The translations under genes were made by a program, and so were the position numbers. Below the pieces are notes generated by a model that was not told where the DNA came from, searched no databases, and saw only the letters and a list, made by a program, of their open reading frames with translations. A stretch of DNA of 64,000 nucleotides, taken from positions 1,984,001-2,048,000 of the forward strand of contig JANEZZ010001570.1 of assembly GCA_026122225.1 (NCBI GenBank). The letters run 5' to 3'. Below are positions 44,241-54,829 of the stretch, one piece after another; within the stretch, counting starts at the first letter, position 1, and each line of letters opens with the position of its first letter. Origin of the DNA: Heloderma charlesbogerti (lineage: Eukaryota; Chordata; Lepidosauria; Squamata; Helodermatidae).

Positions 44241-45104
44241 AAAATGGGCATGCTGTTTGGGGTGGATGGGAGTTGTAGTCCAAAACGTTTGGAGGGCACT
44301 AGGTTGCCTGTCCCTGCATTAGGTTATGTGTCACTAGTTTGATACATGCCTGCAAGGGGGTCAAATGGCCCCTGTAATGTGCCCAAAGAACACATGAGAG
44401 GGTGGGCACAGCCATGTTGGCCAGCCCTAGCTCCTGTCACTTTGGAGGCCTGTGGGCACGTTTGGCAATTTGAGAAACTGTTGTGGGCACCACCACAATA
44501 TGGCTGCCATAGGAGGCATGGCTTGTCACCAAGGATAAATAATAAGACTAAGTACAAGGAAGAGGTCTGAGCCCCAACACACTAAAAAAAACACCCTACT
44601 TTAAACCCACACTTTTCGGGTGTGGGTTTAAAATAATCTACTTGTTAATTAATTTTAGAGAAGTGGGATGGCTAGGGCACCTTGGTGGGTGCCAAGGGAG
44701 GTGTCCTGGTATATACTGGTGCCTGTGGGCACCATAACGTCTACCCCTGCTTTAGGGGATTATCTTAACCACGTGAGTGTATTCAACACTACATAGAAGG
44801 TGTGTGAACAGTCTCCCAATGGTTGGTTTGTTTTTATTGAAAAGGAGACCTTGCGTCTGTGATTGGGAGTGGAAGGTTGCTTAACTTTTTTGCATTAGTT
44901 CTATCAGAATGTCTCTTCCCCTAAGCTACTGCACCACCACGGTGGTAAAAGATATGGAATCACTGTAACTTTTCCCCTGTGGGAAGAAATGCAGTTTAAA
45001 AAAATGTATCTGCACTGGCTTTCACTTTGTTTCCAGTAGAGCTGGGACAAAAGTTCTTAGTTAATACTTTTGGCTTGTTAATGGGGAATTGCGAGGATGT
45101 CATG
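44241..45104. other. Unrecognised sequence
   Basis: Around 44596-44632 lies an inverted repeat: TTTAAACCCACAC pairs with GTGTGGGTTTAAA across a short loop. Otherwise nothing was recognised. Confidence 0.35.
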
Positions 45105-47055
45105 TCGCTGATTGAAAGGCACAAATATTGCTTGGAGGGACAGGGGATGCGACCCTCTTGATTCTCTTGGACCCCTCAGTGGCTTTCAGTACCATTTACC
45201 ATGGTTTCCTTCTGGATAAGCTGCTCCTACTTGGCCAATTCCAGAAGGTGGTGCTGGGGGATTATTGCTCTGTCCCTTATGCCATGGGCTTCCATGCCAT
45301 GGGCTTCCAAATTTTATGCCATATTTTATCCCCAATTCTGTTCAACATCTACATGAAACCACTGGGGGAAGTTATCCGGGGAAGTTGCCTGAGGTGTCAC
45401 CAATATGACAAAGACACCCATCTCTTTCTCTTCTTTTCATCAAATCCAGGTGAGGCAGTGGGTGATCTGAATCAGTGCCTGGGTGCAGTAATGGACTGGA
45501 TAAGGGGCAATACACTGAAACTCAATCCAGACAAGATGGAGGTACTGTTAGTGGCTTTTTCATCTGCCCTACTAAGTGGTGTTCAGCTTGTTTTGGAGGG
45601 GGTTCCACACCCACTAAAGGATCACATTCATAGTGTGGGGGTGTTCTTGGATCCAGCATTGTCACTGGAGGCACAGGTGACCTCTGTGGCACAGATCCTC
45701 TTATGTCAGTTTAAGCTGATATACCAACTATGACCTTATGGGAGAGAGATAGCCTAGCTACAGTTATCCATGCTCTGGTAACCTCTTACCTGGATTACTG
45801 CAATGCACTGTATATAGCACTGTCTTTGAAAATGATCCAGAAACTTCAGCAGGTCCAAAACAGCGCAACAAGGTTGTTGACAGGTACTAGTTGGTATGAA
45901 CATATTATGCCAGTGCTTTGTGATCTCCACTGGCTTCTGGTCCATTTCCTGGCCCAATTCAAAGTGCTGGTATTAACTTTCAAAGCCCTAAACAGCTTGG
46001 GGCCAGGGTACCTGAAGGATCATCTCCTCCCATATATATTTGCCCAATCCTTATAATCATCTTCAGAGGCCCCCCCTTGCAAATGAAATGAGCTAGGTGT
46101 AGGGATGGGCGGATTCCCTACCTGCCGGTCCATGGGGAATCCACCCACAGGGGGGAAGGAGATCCATTCCTCCCCCTGGAATCCTCTTTGGCTGGCTCTG
46201 CTCTGCGGAGATTCCATGGAGCCACTGGACAGCTCCGAAGCACCAGCAATACGGCCGCCATGCTGTATCGCTGGCTGAGGGGTATTGACTTACTGCAGAT
46301 GCAAATGGCATCCAGGACTTCATTTGCAGCCATAAAGGTCTTAAGGTAAATGCAGCTGTAAATGGCTGCATTTAGCTTAAACTAAGACCTTTATGGCCGC
46401 AAATGGCATCTTGGATGCCATTTGCGTCCCTGCTTTTCATTCACACGATAGGCTACACAAATATTTGCATAGCCTATCGCGTGAAAAACAGGGCCACAAA
46501 TGGCATCCATTTACAGCTGCATTTACCTCAAACTAAGACCTTTACAGCTGCAAATGGCATCCTGGATGGCATGTGCGTCCGCAGTCAGTCCCCTTCAGCC
46601 AGCAATATGGTATGGTGGCCATATCGCTGGCAATCCGGAGCCAGAGGATCTGGTCAAAGAGGATTCCACGGGGAGGCGGAGGTAAGTGTTCCGTTCTGCC
46701 ATGGACTCATTAGAGTCCATGGTGGAATTCTCTGCCATCCCTAGCTAGGTGGCTAAAAAAGACAGGGCCTTTTCAGATATGGCACCCTGGTTGAGGAATA
46801 CCCTCCCCAGAGAGGCTTGCCTGTTGCCTCCTTTGTTGTCTTTCAGTCCTTCAATTTTTGTTTTTAAATGTCTTACTGTATTTTTATATCTTTATGCTGC
46901 TGCTGGCTTTTACTTTGTTTTTATAATGTAGTTTCAAACTTTTAAAAGTTTTATATTATGTTTTATCATGTTCTGTTTTATCATTTTAACTGTTGTGAAG
47001 TGTCCAGAGACTTTCAGCCATTGGCTGGTATAGAAATGTAATAAAAACAAACAAA
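45105..47055 (+). mobile_element. L2-like LINE copy, split by a hAT-like element
   Basis: It has RT, C-terminal region and 3' UTR, with 46100-46743 inserted near the end of ORF2. 45128-45733 encodes LLILLDPSVAFSTIYHGFLL, LSPILFNIYMKPLGEVI, an RT box decayed to YDKDTHLF (YADDTQLY in the 49.6 kb copy) and LNPDKMEVLLV. 45730-46056 encodes SYLDYCNALY and the LHWLLVHFLAQFKVLVLTFK block. The 3' UTR resumes at 46752 (GACAGGGCCTTTTCAG) and ends near 47055 in an AAACAAACAAAC tail. Confidence 0.85.
46100..46743. mobile_element. Divergent hAT-like element, copy G (644 bp)
   Basis: It starts TAGGGATGGGCGG, ends TCTGCCATCCCTA and has a perfect 8-bp duplication, GCTAGGTG (46092-46099, 46744-46751), in the L2-like LINE. 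The internal sequence differs from copies A-F but the plan is the same. There is a short ATAGGCTA ... TAGCCTAT hairpin in the middle (46447-46479), long inverted repeats of CAAATGGCATCC and CTAAGACCTTTA words around it, and a plus-strand GGTAAGT at 46681-46687 close to the right end. No transposase frame. Confidence 0.9.
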
Positions 47056-47185
47056 CAAATGTATTGTCACAATAGCCAGGGTTATGAGGCAGCCCTGTGA
47101 CAAAATGTGGGCCTGGGTTCACTAAAACATATCTAGAAGCTGTTTTTAACCCCCTAATATGAAAGAATAAAGGAAATGTCTTGAG

Positions 47186-50100
47186 GTGGTCTCTGATGTG
47201 CATGTGCAGTCCCCTAACTTATTGGTGTTGGGGGACTTCAACGTACATTCAGAGACCATCCTCATGGGGGCACCTGGGGACTTCATGGAGACCATGGCTT
47301 CCTGGGAGCTGTACCCTATTCCAACTGGGCCCATCCATGTACCTGGTCATGCACTAGACCTTGTGTTTGTTTCTGGAGAAGCAGGGAGTAATCTGGAAGT
47401 CAGGGGTATATCCACCACGCTCTTGTCATGGTCAGATCACTATCTGGTGACGTTGGACTTCTCAGTTCCACATCCCCTCTGCAGGAGTGGAGGACCCTTT
47501 AAAATAGTCTGCCCCAGGCATCTTATGGATCCGAATGGATTCTTGAACGCGCTTGGGGATTCTCTGGTGCACGCAAATGGACACTCGGTTGAGACCCTGA
47601 TGGGTGGCTGGAATGCCGCAATCACTGGGGCATTAGATCAGGTGGCTCCAAAATGCCCCCTCCCCCTGAACAGGGTTCAAACTGCACCATGGTTGAATCC
47701 GCAGTTACAAGCCCTGAAACAGGAGGTGAGATGGCTAGAGTGCCAGTGGCGGAAGTCTTGCTCCAAAGACAATCAGACACGGGCTAGAGCTATATGCCTA
47801 TCATGTGGCAGTGAAGGCAGCAAAAAAGGAATATTATGCTGCCTCTATCACATCTGCAGAGTGCTGTGCCAGGAGGCTGTTCCAAGTGGTCCGGAGCCTG
47901 GTCGGTTCAGTTGCTCCGGAACTACTGGAGCATTCTAAGGCCTCCTGTAAGGCCTTGGCAAGGCACTTTCTGGATAAAATTGATCAGTTCAGGAGTGTTA
48001 TTCCATATGCCCTGGATACAGTTAGTGAGCAAGAGGTGGCCTGTGGCAAACCGGTTTTGTGGGATCAGTTCCAGCTTCTTCCTTCGGATGAAGTGGACAA
48101 GGTGCTTTCATCTGTAAAGCCGACCATCTGCTTACTTGATCCTTGCCCATCTTGGCCATTATGAGCTGCAGAGAGAGACTGGACGAGGGGATCAGAGTGG
48201 TGGTGAATGCCTCCCTTGAGGAGGGAGTGATGCCATCAGCCCTCAAGGAGACAGGGATAAGACCGCTCTTAAAGAAGCCCTCCTTGGATCCCCAGATTTT
48301 GAACAACTTTTGCCCAGTCTCAAATCTGCCATTTTGGGGCAAGATCATTGAGCGGGTGGTGACGATACAGTTGAAGGCACACTCTTGGAAGAAGCCGATT
48401 ATCTAGATCCATTTCAATCAGGCTTTAGGCCTGGGCATGGGTAGGGATGTATGAAAGTCATTTACCTTTTAACGAAATGTGATTTGAGGTGGGGGGGAGG
48501 CGCTCCGTCCCTCCCTCCGAAATTCTGGCCAGGGGGAGGTGCTCCATCCCTCCCCCCCGAAATTCTGGCCGGGGGGGAGGCACTCCGTCCCTCCCCCCCC
48601 GAATCCTGGCCGGCTGGGTCCGTAAATGGCGGCGGCCATAGCCGCCGCCGTTTGCGTCCCTGCAGTCAGCCGTGATAGGCTACATAAATGTTTACATAGC
48701 CTATCACGGCTGAGTAAAAAACAAAAACAAAAAACCGCACATATGCAAGTAGACGCTACGCTATTTGCGTTCCCCTTATTTTCACAGTAGTCTACATAAA
48801 TGTTTACGTAGACTAGATGTGCCAAAATAAGGAACGCAAATGGCGGCGCCAATGGGTGCCGCCATTTGCGTATGTGCAGGGTTTTGTTTTGTTTTTTACT
48901 CAGCCGTGATAGGCTACGTAAACATTTACGTAGCCTATCACGGTATTTTTTAAAAATCTAGCCGTGATAGGCTACGTAAATCTTTACGTAGCCTATCACT
49001 TTTGTTGTTGTTGTTGTTTTTTACTGGAAATGGCGGTGGCGGCAGCCGGTCAGAAGACCAGCCGCCATAGCCGCCGCCGCCGCTGCCACCGCACCGCCGC
49101 CACACCACCGCCGCCGCACCGCCGCCGCAGCCGCCACCTCCAGGAAGATTCGCCCAAGGTAAGTTCCGTCCCCGGGGGGGGGGGTGGCAGACCGTTTCGC
49201 CACCGATTTCGGGGGGCCGAATGCGCTGGCGAAATTCTCTGACATCCCTAGGCATGGGACAGAAATAGTCTTGGTCGCCTTGGTGGATGATATGAGGAGG
49301 GCTTTGGGTAAGAGTGAATGCTCCTTCCTTGTTCTCCTCGACTTCTCAGTGGCTTTTGATACCATTGACCACAGTATCCTCCTGGACTGCCTGGAGGGGT
49401 TGGACATTGGATACACAGTATTATGGTGGTTCTGGTCCTTTCTCTGCAGCAGGTACCAGAGGGTAGCACTGGAAGAGGAGTCGGACCCGTGGCTGCTCAC
49501 TTGTGGGGTGCCACAGGCTTCCATCTTCTCCCCAATGCTATTTAACATCTATGTGAAGCCGCTGGGGGCTATCATCAGGAGGTTTGGGGTGTGGTGTCAT
49601 CACTATGCGGATGACACACAGCTCTACCTCTTGTTCAAATCTTCACCAGGGTTGGCTGTAGAATGAATCCCTGTCCAAATATCTGGAGATGGTGAGTGAC
49701 TGGATGGGGAGAAATAAGCTGAACCCTGACAAGACTGAGCTACCTTTGGTGGGAGACAAGAGGAGGTTGGGGGATGCTGATCTGGTGTTGAATGGGATAC
49801 AGCTACCCTTGAAAGACCAGGTCTGCAGCCTGGAGGTCATTTTAGACTCCCAGCTATCCATGGAGGCTCAGGTGTCAGCTGTGAGCTGGACAGTATGTAC
49901 CAACTCAATCTGATACAGCGGCTGTGCCCCTACCTTCCCAAGCATCTGCTCCCATTGGTAGTACATGCCCTGGCCTCTTCTCATCTAGACTACTGTAATG
50001 CGCTCTACGTGGGGTTACCCTTGAAGACAGTTGGGAAGCTGCAGCTGGTGCAGAACACGGTGGCTATCCTGATTAAAGGCAGCTGCCGGTGTGATCACAT

Positions 50101-50449
50101 CACTCCAGTGCTGAAGGTGCTGCACTGGTTACCAGTTGTTTTCTGGGCCAAATTCAAGGTGTTGGTTTTGACCTTTAAAACCCTGTATGGTTCCAGCCCA
50201 GCCTATCTCAAGGAGAACCTCCAGCAACACCAGACAGGCCGCTCAACAAGATCAGCCTCAGATGGCCTTCTCTCTGTCCCATCAGCCAGGACAGCTAGGC
50301 TGGTGAGGACGAGGGAGAGGGTCTTCTCTGTGGTAGCTCCCACTCTGTGTAACTCCCTCCCTAGGGAACTCCGCCATGCCCCCTTTTTAATGAGCTTCCA
50401 CCAAGCATCAAAAACTTGCTTGTTCAGGCAGGCATTGGGGGTGGATTAG
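47186..50449 (+). pseudogene. L2-like ORF2 (endonuclease-RT), frameshifted
   Basis: Coding sequence moves between frames: 47186 to about 47800, then 47805 to about 48130 in another frame, then back (48143-48406), then the insertion, then 49259-49663, 49689-49900 and 49895-50449. It therefore carries at least four frameshifts plus a stop after GLAVE. The RT catalytic box YADD at about 49605-49616 is intact. Gly-Asp-Phe-Asn of the endonuclease is present, but the N-terminal endonuclease half is lost to 5' truncation. Non-functional. Confidence 0.85.
48442..49250 (+). mobile_element. hAT-like palindromic element, copy E (809 bp)
   Basis: It starts TAGGGATGTATGAAAG, ends CTGACATCCCTA and has a perfect 8-bp duplication, GGCATGGG (48434-48441, 49251-49258). 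The L arm has three GGCCGGGGGGGAGGC-like units. The core has GTGATAGGCTAC hairpins (about 48671-48706, 48905-48941, 48963-48999), an ATGGCGGCGGCC hairpin (48627-48650) and a TAGTCTACATAAA hairpin (48788-48816). The R arm has a CCG/GCC trinucleotide-rich stretch (49062-49137) and a plus-strand CAAGGTAAGT with GTAAGT at 49159-49164. It is a subfamily distinct from copy C. Confidence 0.94.
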
Positions 50450-50554
50450 GGTATTTTTAAGCAATGTTTTAACGTGTAATTTTACTGTTTTAAATTTTAC
50501 TGTTGTACATCGCCCAGAGTGGCCAGGTGACCGGCTAGATGGGCAGTTAAGAAA

Positions 50555-50557
50555 ATA

Positions 50558-50599
<42 letters not shown>

Positions 50600-50613
50600 G
50601 ATAGATAGATAGA
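50555..50613. repeat. (GATA)n microsatellite
   Basis: About fourteen GATA/AGAT units with one interruption, following the L2-like 3' end from which it probably grew. Confidence 0.95.
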
Positions 50614-51143
50614 TGGGAATTAAGTCTCTTCATTATTACTGAGTGATCACTAGGACTACCTTTGATCCTGCAAATTTCTTTAGAAGCAGTGGCAGACAGA
50701 GGGTGGAGCCACTTTGCTTCTTGACCTGTGCTTCTACAGGCCTCTTCACTTCCCCCCTCTCTTACCTACCTTACTCTAGGGGTAAACAAAAGTTCCAGTT
50801 ATAGCAGAGAGGGGACAACAGTAGGTATAGAATCTAGAGGTATAGAAACTAGAGGTGTGCACCAGCCCCCTACTTCAACTTGGATCCCAATTTGGTACTT
50901 CAAAAAAAAATGGCCTGCTCCTGCTTGGACTGATTTGGAGCATTCAGGTGAATCCAGCTAGAACCCTTCTTTGGACCCCTCTTCTCAACACAGGGAGGTC
51001 TGGGATAGAGGGTAGGGCTGGCTCAAGCTGTGTGCTGCTTCTACGCATTTACGTAATAGGACTATTGAGCAGGCTAATTCTGCTAGGTTTTAACATCTCT
51101 TGTGCTTGACGCTAATATTTTACCATGGCTAATGATGTGAAGG
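50614..51143. other. Unrecognised sequence
   Basis: No repeat family or exon recognised. Confidence 0.3.
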
Positions 51144-51477
51144 TAAAAAAAAGGTAAAGGTGTCCCCAACCAGTCGTGTCCGACTCTAGGGTGTGGTGCT
51201 CATCTCCATTTCTAAGCCGAAGAGCCAGCGCTGTCGGAAGACGCTTCCGTGGTCATGTGGCCGGCATGACTGAACACCGAGGTGCATGGAGTGCTGTTAC
51301 CTTTCCCGCCGAAGCGGTACCTATTTATCTACTTGCAATTTCTTGCTTTCAAACTGCTAGGTTGGCAGGAGCTGGGACTGAAGACGGGAGCTCACTCCAT
51401 CACGCGGCACTCGGGTCTCGAACTGCTGTCCTGCTGACCTTCTGGTCTGCAGTTCAGCATCTTAACCACTAAGCCAA
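51144..51477 (-). mobile_element. Sauria SINE copy 3, antisense
   Basis: The reversed tail AAAAAAAGGTAAAGGTGTCC is at the left and the tRNA-like head ends at CTTAACCACTAAGCC on the right, slightly truncated. Its LINE-derived 3' motif GAGTCGGACACGACTG is identical over 16 bases to the BovB copy at 6.44 kb. No certain duplication was read. Confidence 0.88.
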
Positions 51478-51677
51478 TAGTTGGGGATTGTGATGATGTG
51501 ATCACAATATAATATTTTTTATTATATAAGAGGTTCAATGATGTGAACGTCTTATATAATAAGAATGGTTTGTTTTCCATCCATTTCATTTTGCTAGGCA
51601 CTTTTAAGTATTAGTCACTGGTTTTTATATAGGGATATCTTTTTATAGAGCTAGTCCTTCCTTTGTCTATAACAAAG

Positions 51678-51713
<36 letters not shown>

Positions 51714-52064
51714 CTCCTCTGTGACCCAGCTAGCTGCTGAGATGCTACATAATGCAGTCAACAAGAAAAATGCTCTTTTCCTCTAAACCCTCTTTTTTGC
51801 TTTCCTTTCCCTGTGGGAAGGAAGCTCCATTTTAGGGGGTGGGGTGGGGAAATGCATTTAAAAAGAACAGTAGAGGAAGAGGGGAGAAGTTTGCACAGGA
51901 TGTGTTCTGCTTCAGAACACTCATATAAAATGGCTTAGCTTACAAAGCCATTTGAAAATATTTGCAATCGTTTTGACAGTCAGGACTATAGAAGTGGGTA
52001 GACACAATCCAGCCCGAAGTTAAACACATTTCAGTCTCATTGATTTCTATGGAAGAAGCAAGCT
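51478..52064. other. Unique sequence with a (TA)n microsatellite
   Basis: An (AT)n tract lies at about 51679-51711. The remainder is unrecognised AT-rich DNA. Confidence 0.5.
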
Positions 52065-53830
52065 TATAGGTTACCAAGTTGTTTCCAGGCCTAATTCAAA
52101 TTGTGGTTTTGACCTTTAAAACCCTAAACAGCTTAGGACCAGGGTACCTTAAGATCTGTCTCTTCCCAGATGACCCTGCCCAAATGCTGAGGTCATCACT
52201 GGAGGCCTTGCTTCGTATCATCTGGTCTCAGAGGTACAGCAGCTGGGTGGAAAGAACAGAGCCTTTTCTGGCATGTTCTGATAGCAGATGATGCAGCCAA
52301 TTTGCTGAAGCTAAGCTGACCTCTCAGTGGCTTTTGATACCATCAACCATGGTATCCTTCTGGGATGACTCTCTGAGTTGGGAGTGGGAGGCACTGCATT
52401 GCAGTGGTTTCGCTCCTACTTGGAGGATTGACTCCAGAAGGTGGTGCTTGGAGAATGTTGCTCTGCCCCGTGGATTCTCCAGTATGGGGTCCTGCAGGAG
52501 TCAGTTTTGTCCCCCATGCTCTTCAACATCTACATGAAACTATTAGCTGTGGTCAACTGGTCATCCAGAGTTTTGGAGTGCCTTATTATCAGTATGCTGC
52601 AGCTCTACTTCTCCTTTTCATGTTCATCAGGTAAGTCTGTGGATGTGCTAGATCGGTGCCTGGCTGTGACAATGGGCTGGACGAGGGCTAATAAACTGAA
52701 CTTCAATCCAGACAGATGAGATGCTGTTAGTGGGTGGTTCCCTGACCAGATGAAGGGTGCTCAACCTATTTTGGATGGGGTTGCAGTCCCCCTGAAGAAG
52801 CAGGTTCATAGCTTGAGGGTTCTCCTTGAGGCTCAGGTGGCTTCAGTAGCACAGACTGCTTTCTACAAACTTTGGTTGGTGGTCTAGCTACACCCCTATC
52901 TGGGCAGGGATAACCTGGCTTCAGTTGTCTATGCTCTGGTAACCTCCAAGTTAGATCACTGTAATGCACTGTACGTGGGGCTTCCTTTTAAGATGGTTCA
53001 GAAGCTGCAGCTCATGCAAAATGTGGCAGCCAGATTGATAATGGGGACTAGAAGGTATGCACATGTAAGACCAACTCTGGCCCACTTGCACTGGCTGCCT
53101 CTATGCTTCCAAGTTTGACTCAAAGTGCTTTATAGTTTTAATCTATAAAGCCCTACACATCTTGGGACCACAATACCTGATGGAGAGCCTCTCCTGAAAT
53201 GAACTTGCCCATACTCTGCATTCAATACCTAAGGTCCTCCTCCAGGTATCTCTTCCGAGGGAAGTTCAGAGTGCAGCAATGAGGGAGAGGCCTTCTCAGT
53301 GGTGGCCCTCCACCTGTGGAACGATCTCCCCGATGACGCCCACTTGGCACCAACACTGTTGTCTTTTCAACACCAGGTTAAGACCTTCTTCTCTCAGGCA
53401 TTTGGCAGCACATGATGAGTTTTTAATTGGTCCTGGATCTGTTTTTGGTTATGACTGACTGTTTAAAGTTGTTTTTAGTTATATGTTGTCTTTGTACATA
53501 TTGTCTCTGTGTTTTATCTACATGGCTTTTAAACTTTGTATATTGTATTTTAATGTTTTAAATATGTAAATATGGAACACCCTCCTGAAGGAGGTTTTCC
53601 GGGCTCCACCTCTGCTTTTTCAGCAAAGAAAACACATTTATTCCAGTCATCAGTTATTCCAGTGTGCTTTGAGATGCCTTTCAATTTGCACTGCATTTTT
53701 AATGTTGGTGAGGTGATTTTATAAATTTTACTGCTATCAAGCTTTTCAAATTATTTGTATTTGTAGATTTTGTTAGCCACTGTGAACATTTTTAAAATGG
53801 AAAAGTGGGATAAAAAACACATACCTACAT
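52065..53830 (+). mobile_element. Two adjoining L2-like LINE fragments
   Basis: 52065-52310 is a C-terminal piece (TTAGGACCAGGGTACCTTAA region). 52320-53830 restarts in the RT (GTGGCTTTTGATACCATCAA, CCCATGCTCTTCAACATCTA) and goes through the C-terminal region to a 3' UTR ending near 53830 (TTGTTAGCCACTGTGAACAT). The catalytic block is frameshifted, so the YADD box cannot be read in frame. Both are old. Confidence 0.75.
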
Positions 53831-53833
53831 ACA

Positions 53834-53849
53834 GAGGGAGGGAGGGAGG

Positions 53850-53880
<31 letters not shown>

Positions 53881-53882
53881 GT
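53834..53882. repeat. (GGGA)n / (GA)n microsatellite
   Basis: GGGAGGGAGGGA units pass into a pure GA run directly after the L2-like 3' end. The 76-codon frame through it is an artefact. Confidence 0.95.
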
Positions 53883-53949
53883 TTGCGTGTGTACAAGTAA
53901 GTGCATGTTTGAATCTGGCCTATCAGAAATTATTTGTCCCATCAGAAAT

Positions 53950-54375
53950 GAATCTGTCCCATCAGAAAATGATTTCACTTTGGCTAGATTCGATGCCTAG
54001 TATTCTCTGAACATCAGCTTGCTGCTCGTCTCTCCATAATTTACGCTCACATTTGCAAGTGCTCTTCATTTTGCATGAATAGGGAAATTGCACAAAACAA
54101 ACAGCGATTGAATGGAAAAGTTGCCCAAACAATTCCCAGATTTGCACAAATTTCCCTGACAGACTAGAGCATGGGTGATTTAAAATGTGTGCATTTTGAG
54201 AAAGTTGTACATTTCTCAAGTATGCATTTTGTGGATGTGAAGACAAGTTCAGGAAGTTTTGAACATTTTCAGAGAAAATACACTCCTATTTGTGTTTGCA
54301 TTTGGGACCGTGAATGGGGCATTTTTGAGTGATTTGCAAAGTGAAATGAAATCCTCATACATTCCTAGTGCTGAG
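53950..54375. repeat. Old AT-rich repeat ending CATACATTCCTAG
   Basis: Recurring GTGCATTTTGAG-, TTTGCACAAA- and TATGCATTTTG-type words and a CATACATTCCTAG end suggest an ancient, protein-less DNA transposon. Left border and duplication unclear. Confidence 0.3.
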
Positions 54376-54829
54376 GCCCTACATGGGCACACCCGTGGGG
54401 CCTTTCATGTGGCTGCTTAATGCATGGACAGCAGGGGGACTTTCCAGTGTACACTTAATTCACTGGGTAATGAAGTGTACCCCTTCATGGATCACTGCCT
54501 TGTTGTGGCAAAGGGGCTTGCGTAACTCAGTGAAGCCATAAGCTATGCCATGTAGGGCCACCCAAGACGGACAGGTCATGGTGGAGAGTTCTGACAAAAT
54601 GTGGTCCACTGGAGAAGAAAATGGCAACCCACTCCAGTATTCTTGCCAAGAAAACCCCATGGAACGTATCACAAGGCTAAAAGATATGACGCCGGAAGAT
54701 GAGCCCCTCAGGTCAGAAGGTGTCCAATATACTACTGGGGAAGAGCAGAGGGAATTTCCAAGTAGCGCCAGAAAGAGTGAAGCGGCTGGGCCAAAGCCGA
54801 AAGGATGCTCAGCTGTGGATGTGTCTGGT

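Larger units (their letters stand above)
47180..50550 (+). mobile_element. L2-like LINE, longest copy, split by a hAT-like element
   Basis: It runs from the late endonuclease domain to a short 3' UTR ending GAAAATAATA before a (GATA)n microsatellite. Endonuclease: LLVLGDFNVHSE and WSDHYLV. RT: LVLLDFSVAFDTIDHSILLD, LTCGVPQASIFSPMLFNIY and YADDTQLYLLF. C-terminus: LDYCNALYVGLPLKTV and ERVFSVVAPTLCNSLPRELR. The hAT-like element at 48442-49250 sits in the codons reading RPGHGTE. The L2-clade assignment rests on this motif style and is tentative; CR1-superfamily membership is firm. Confidence 0.88.

Noticed and set aside
53770..54000. Arg/Glu-repeat protein frame
   Set aside because: It is the translation of a GGGA/GA microsatellite.
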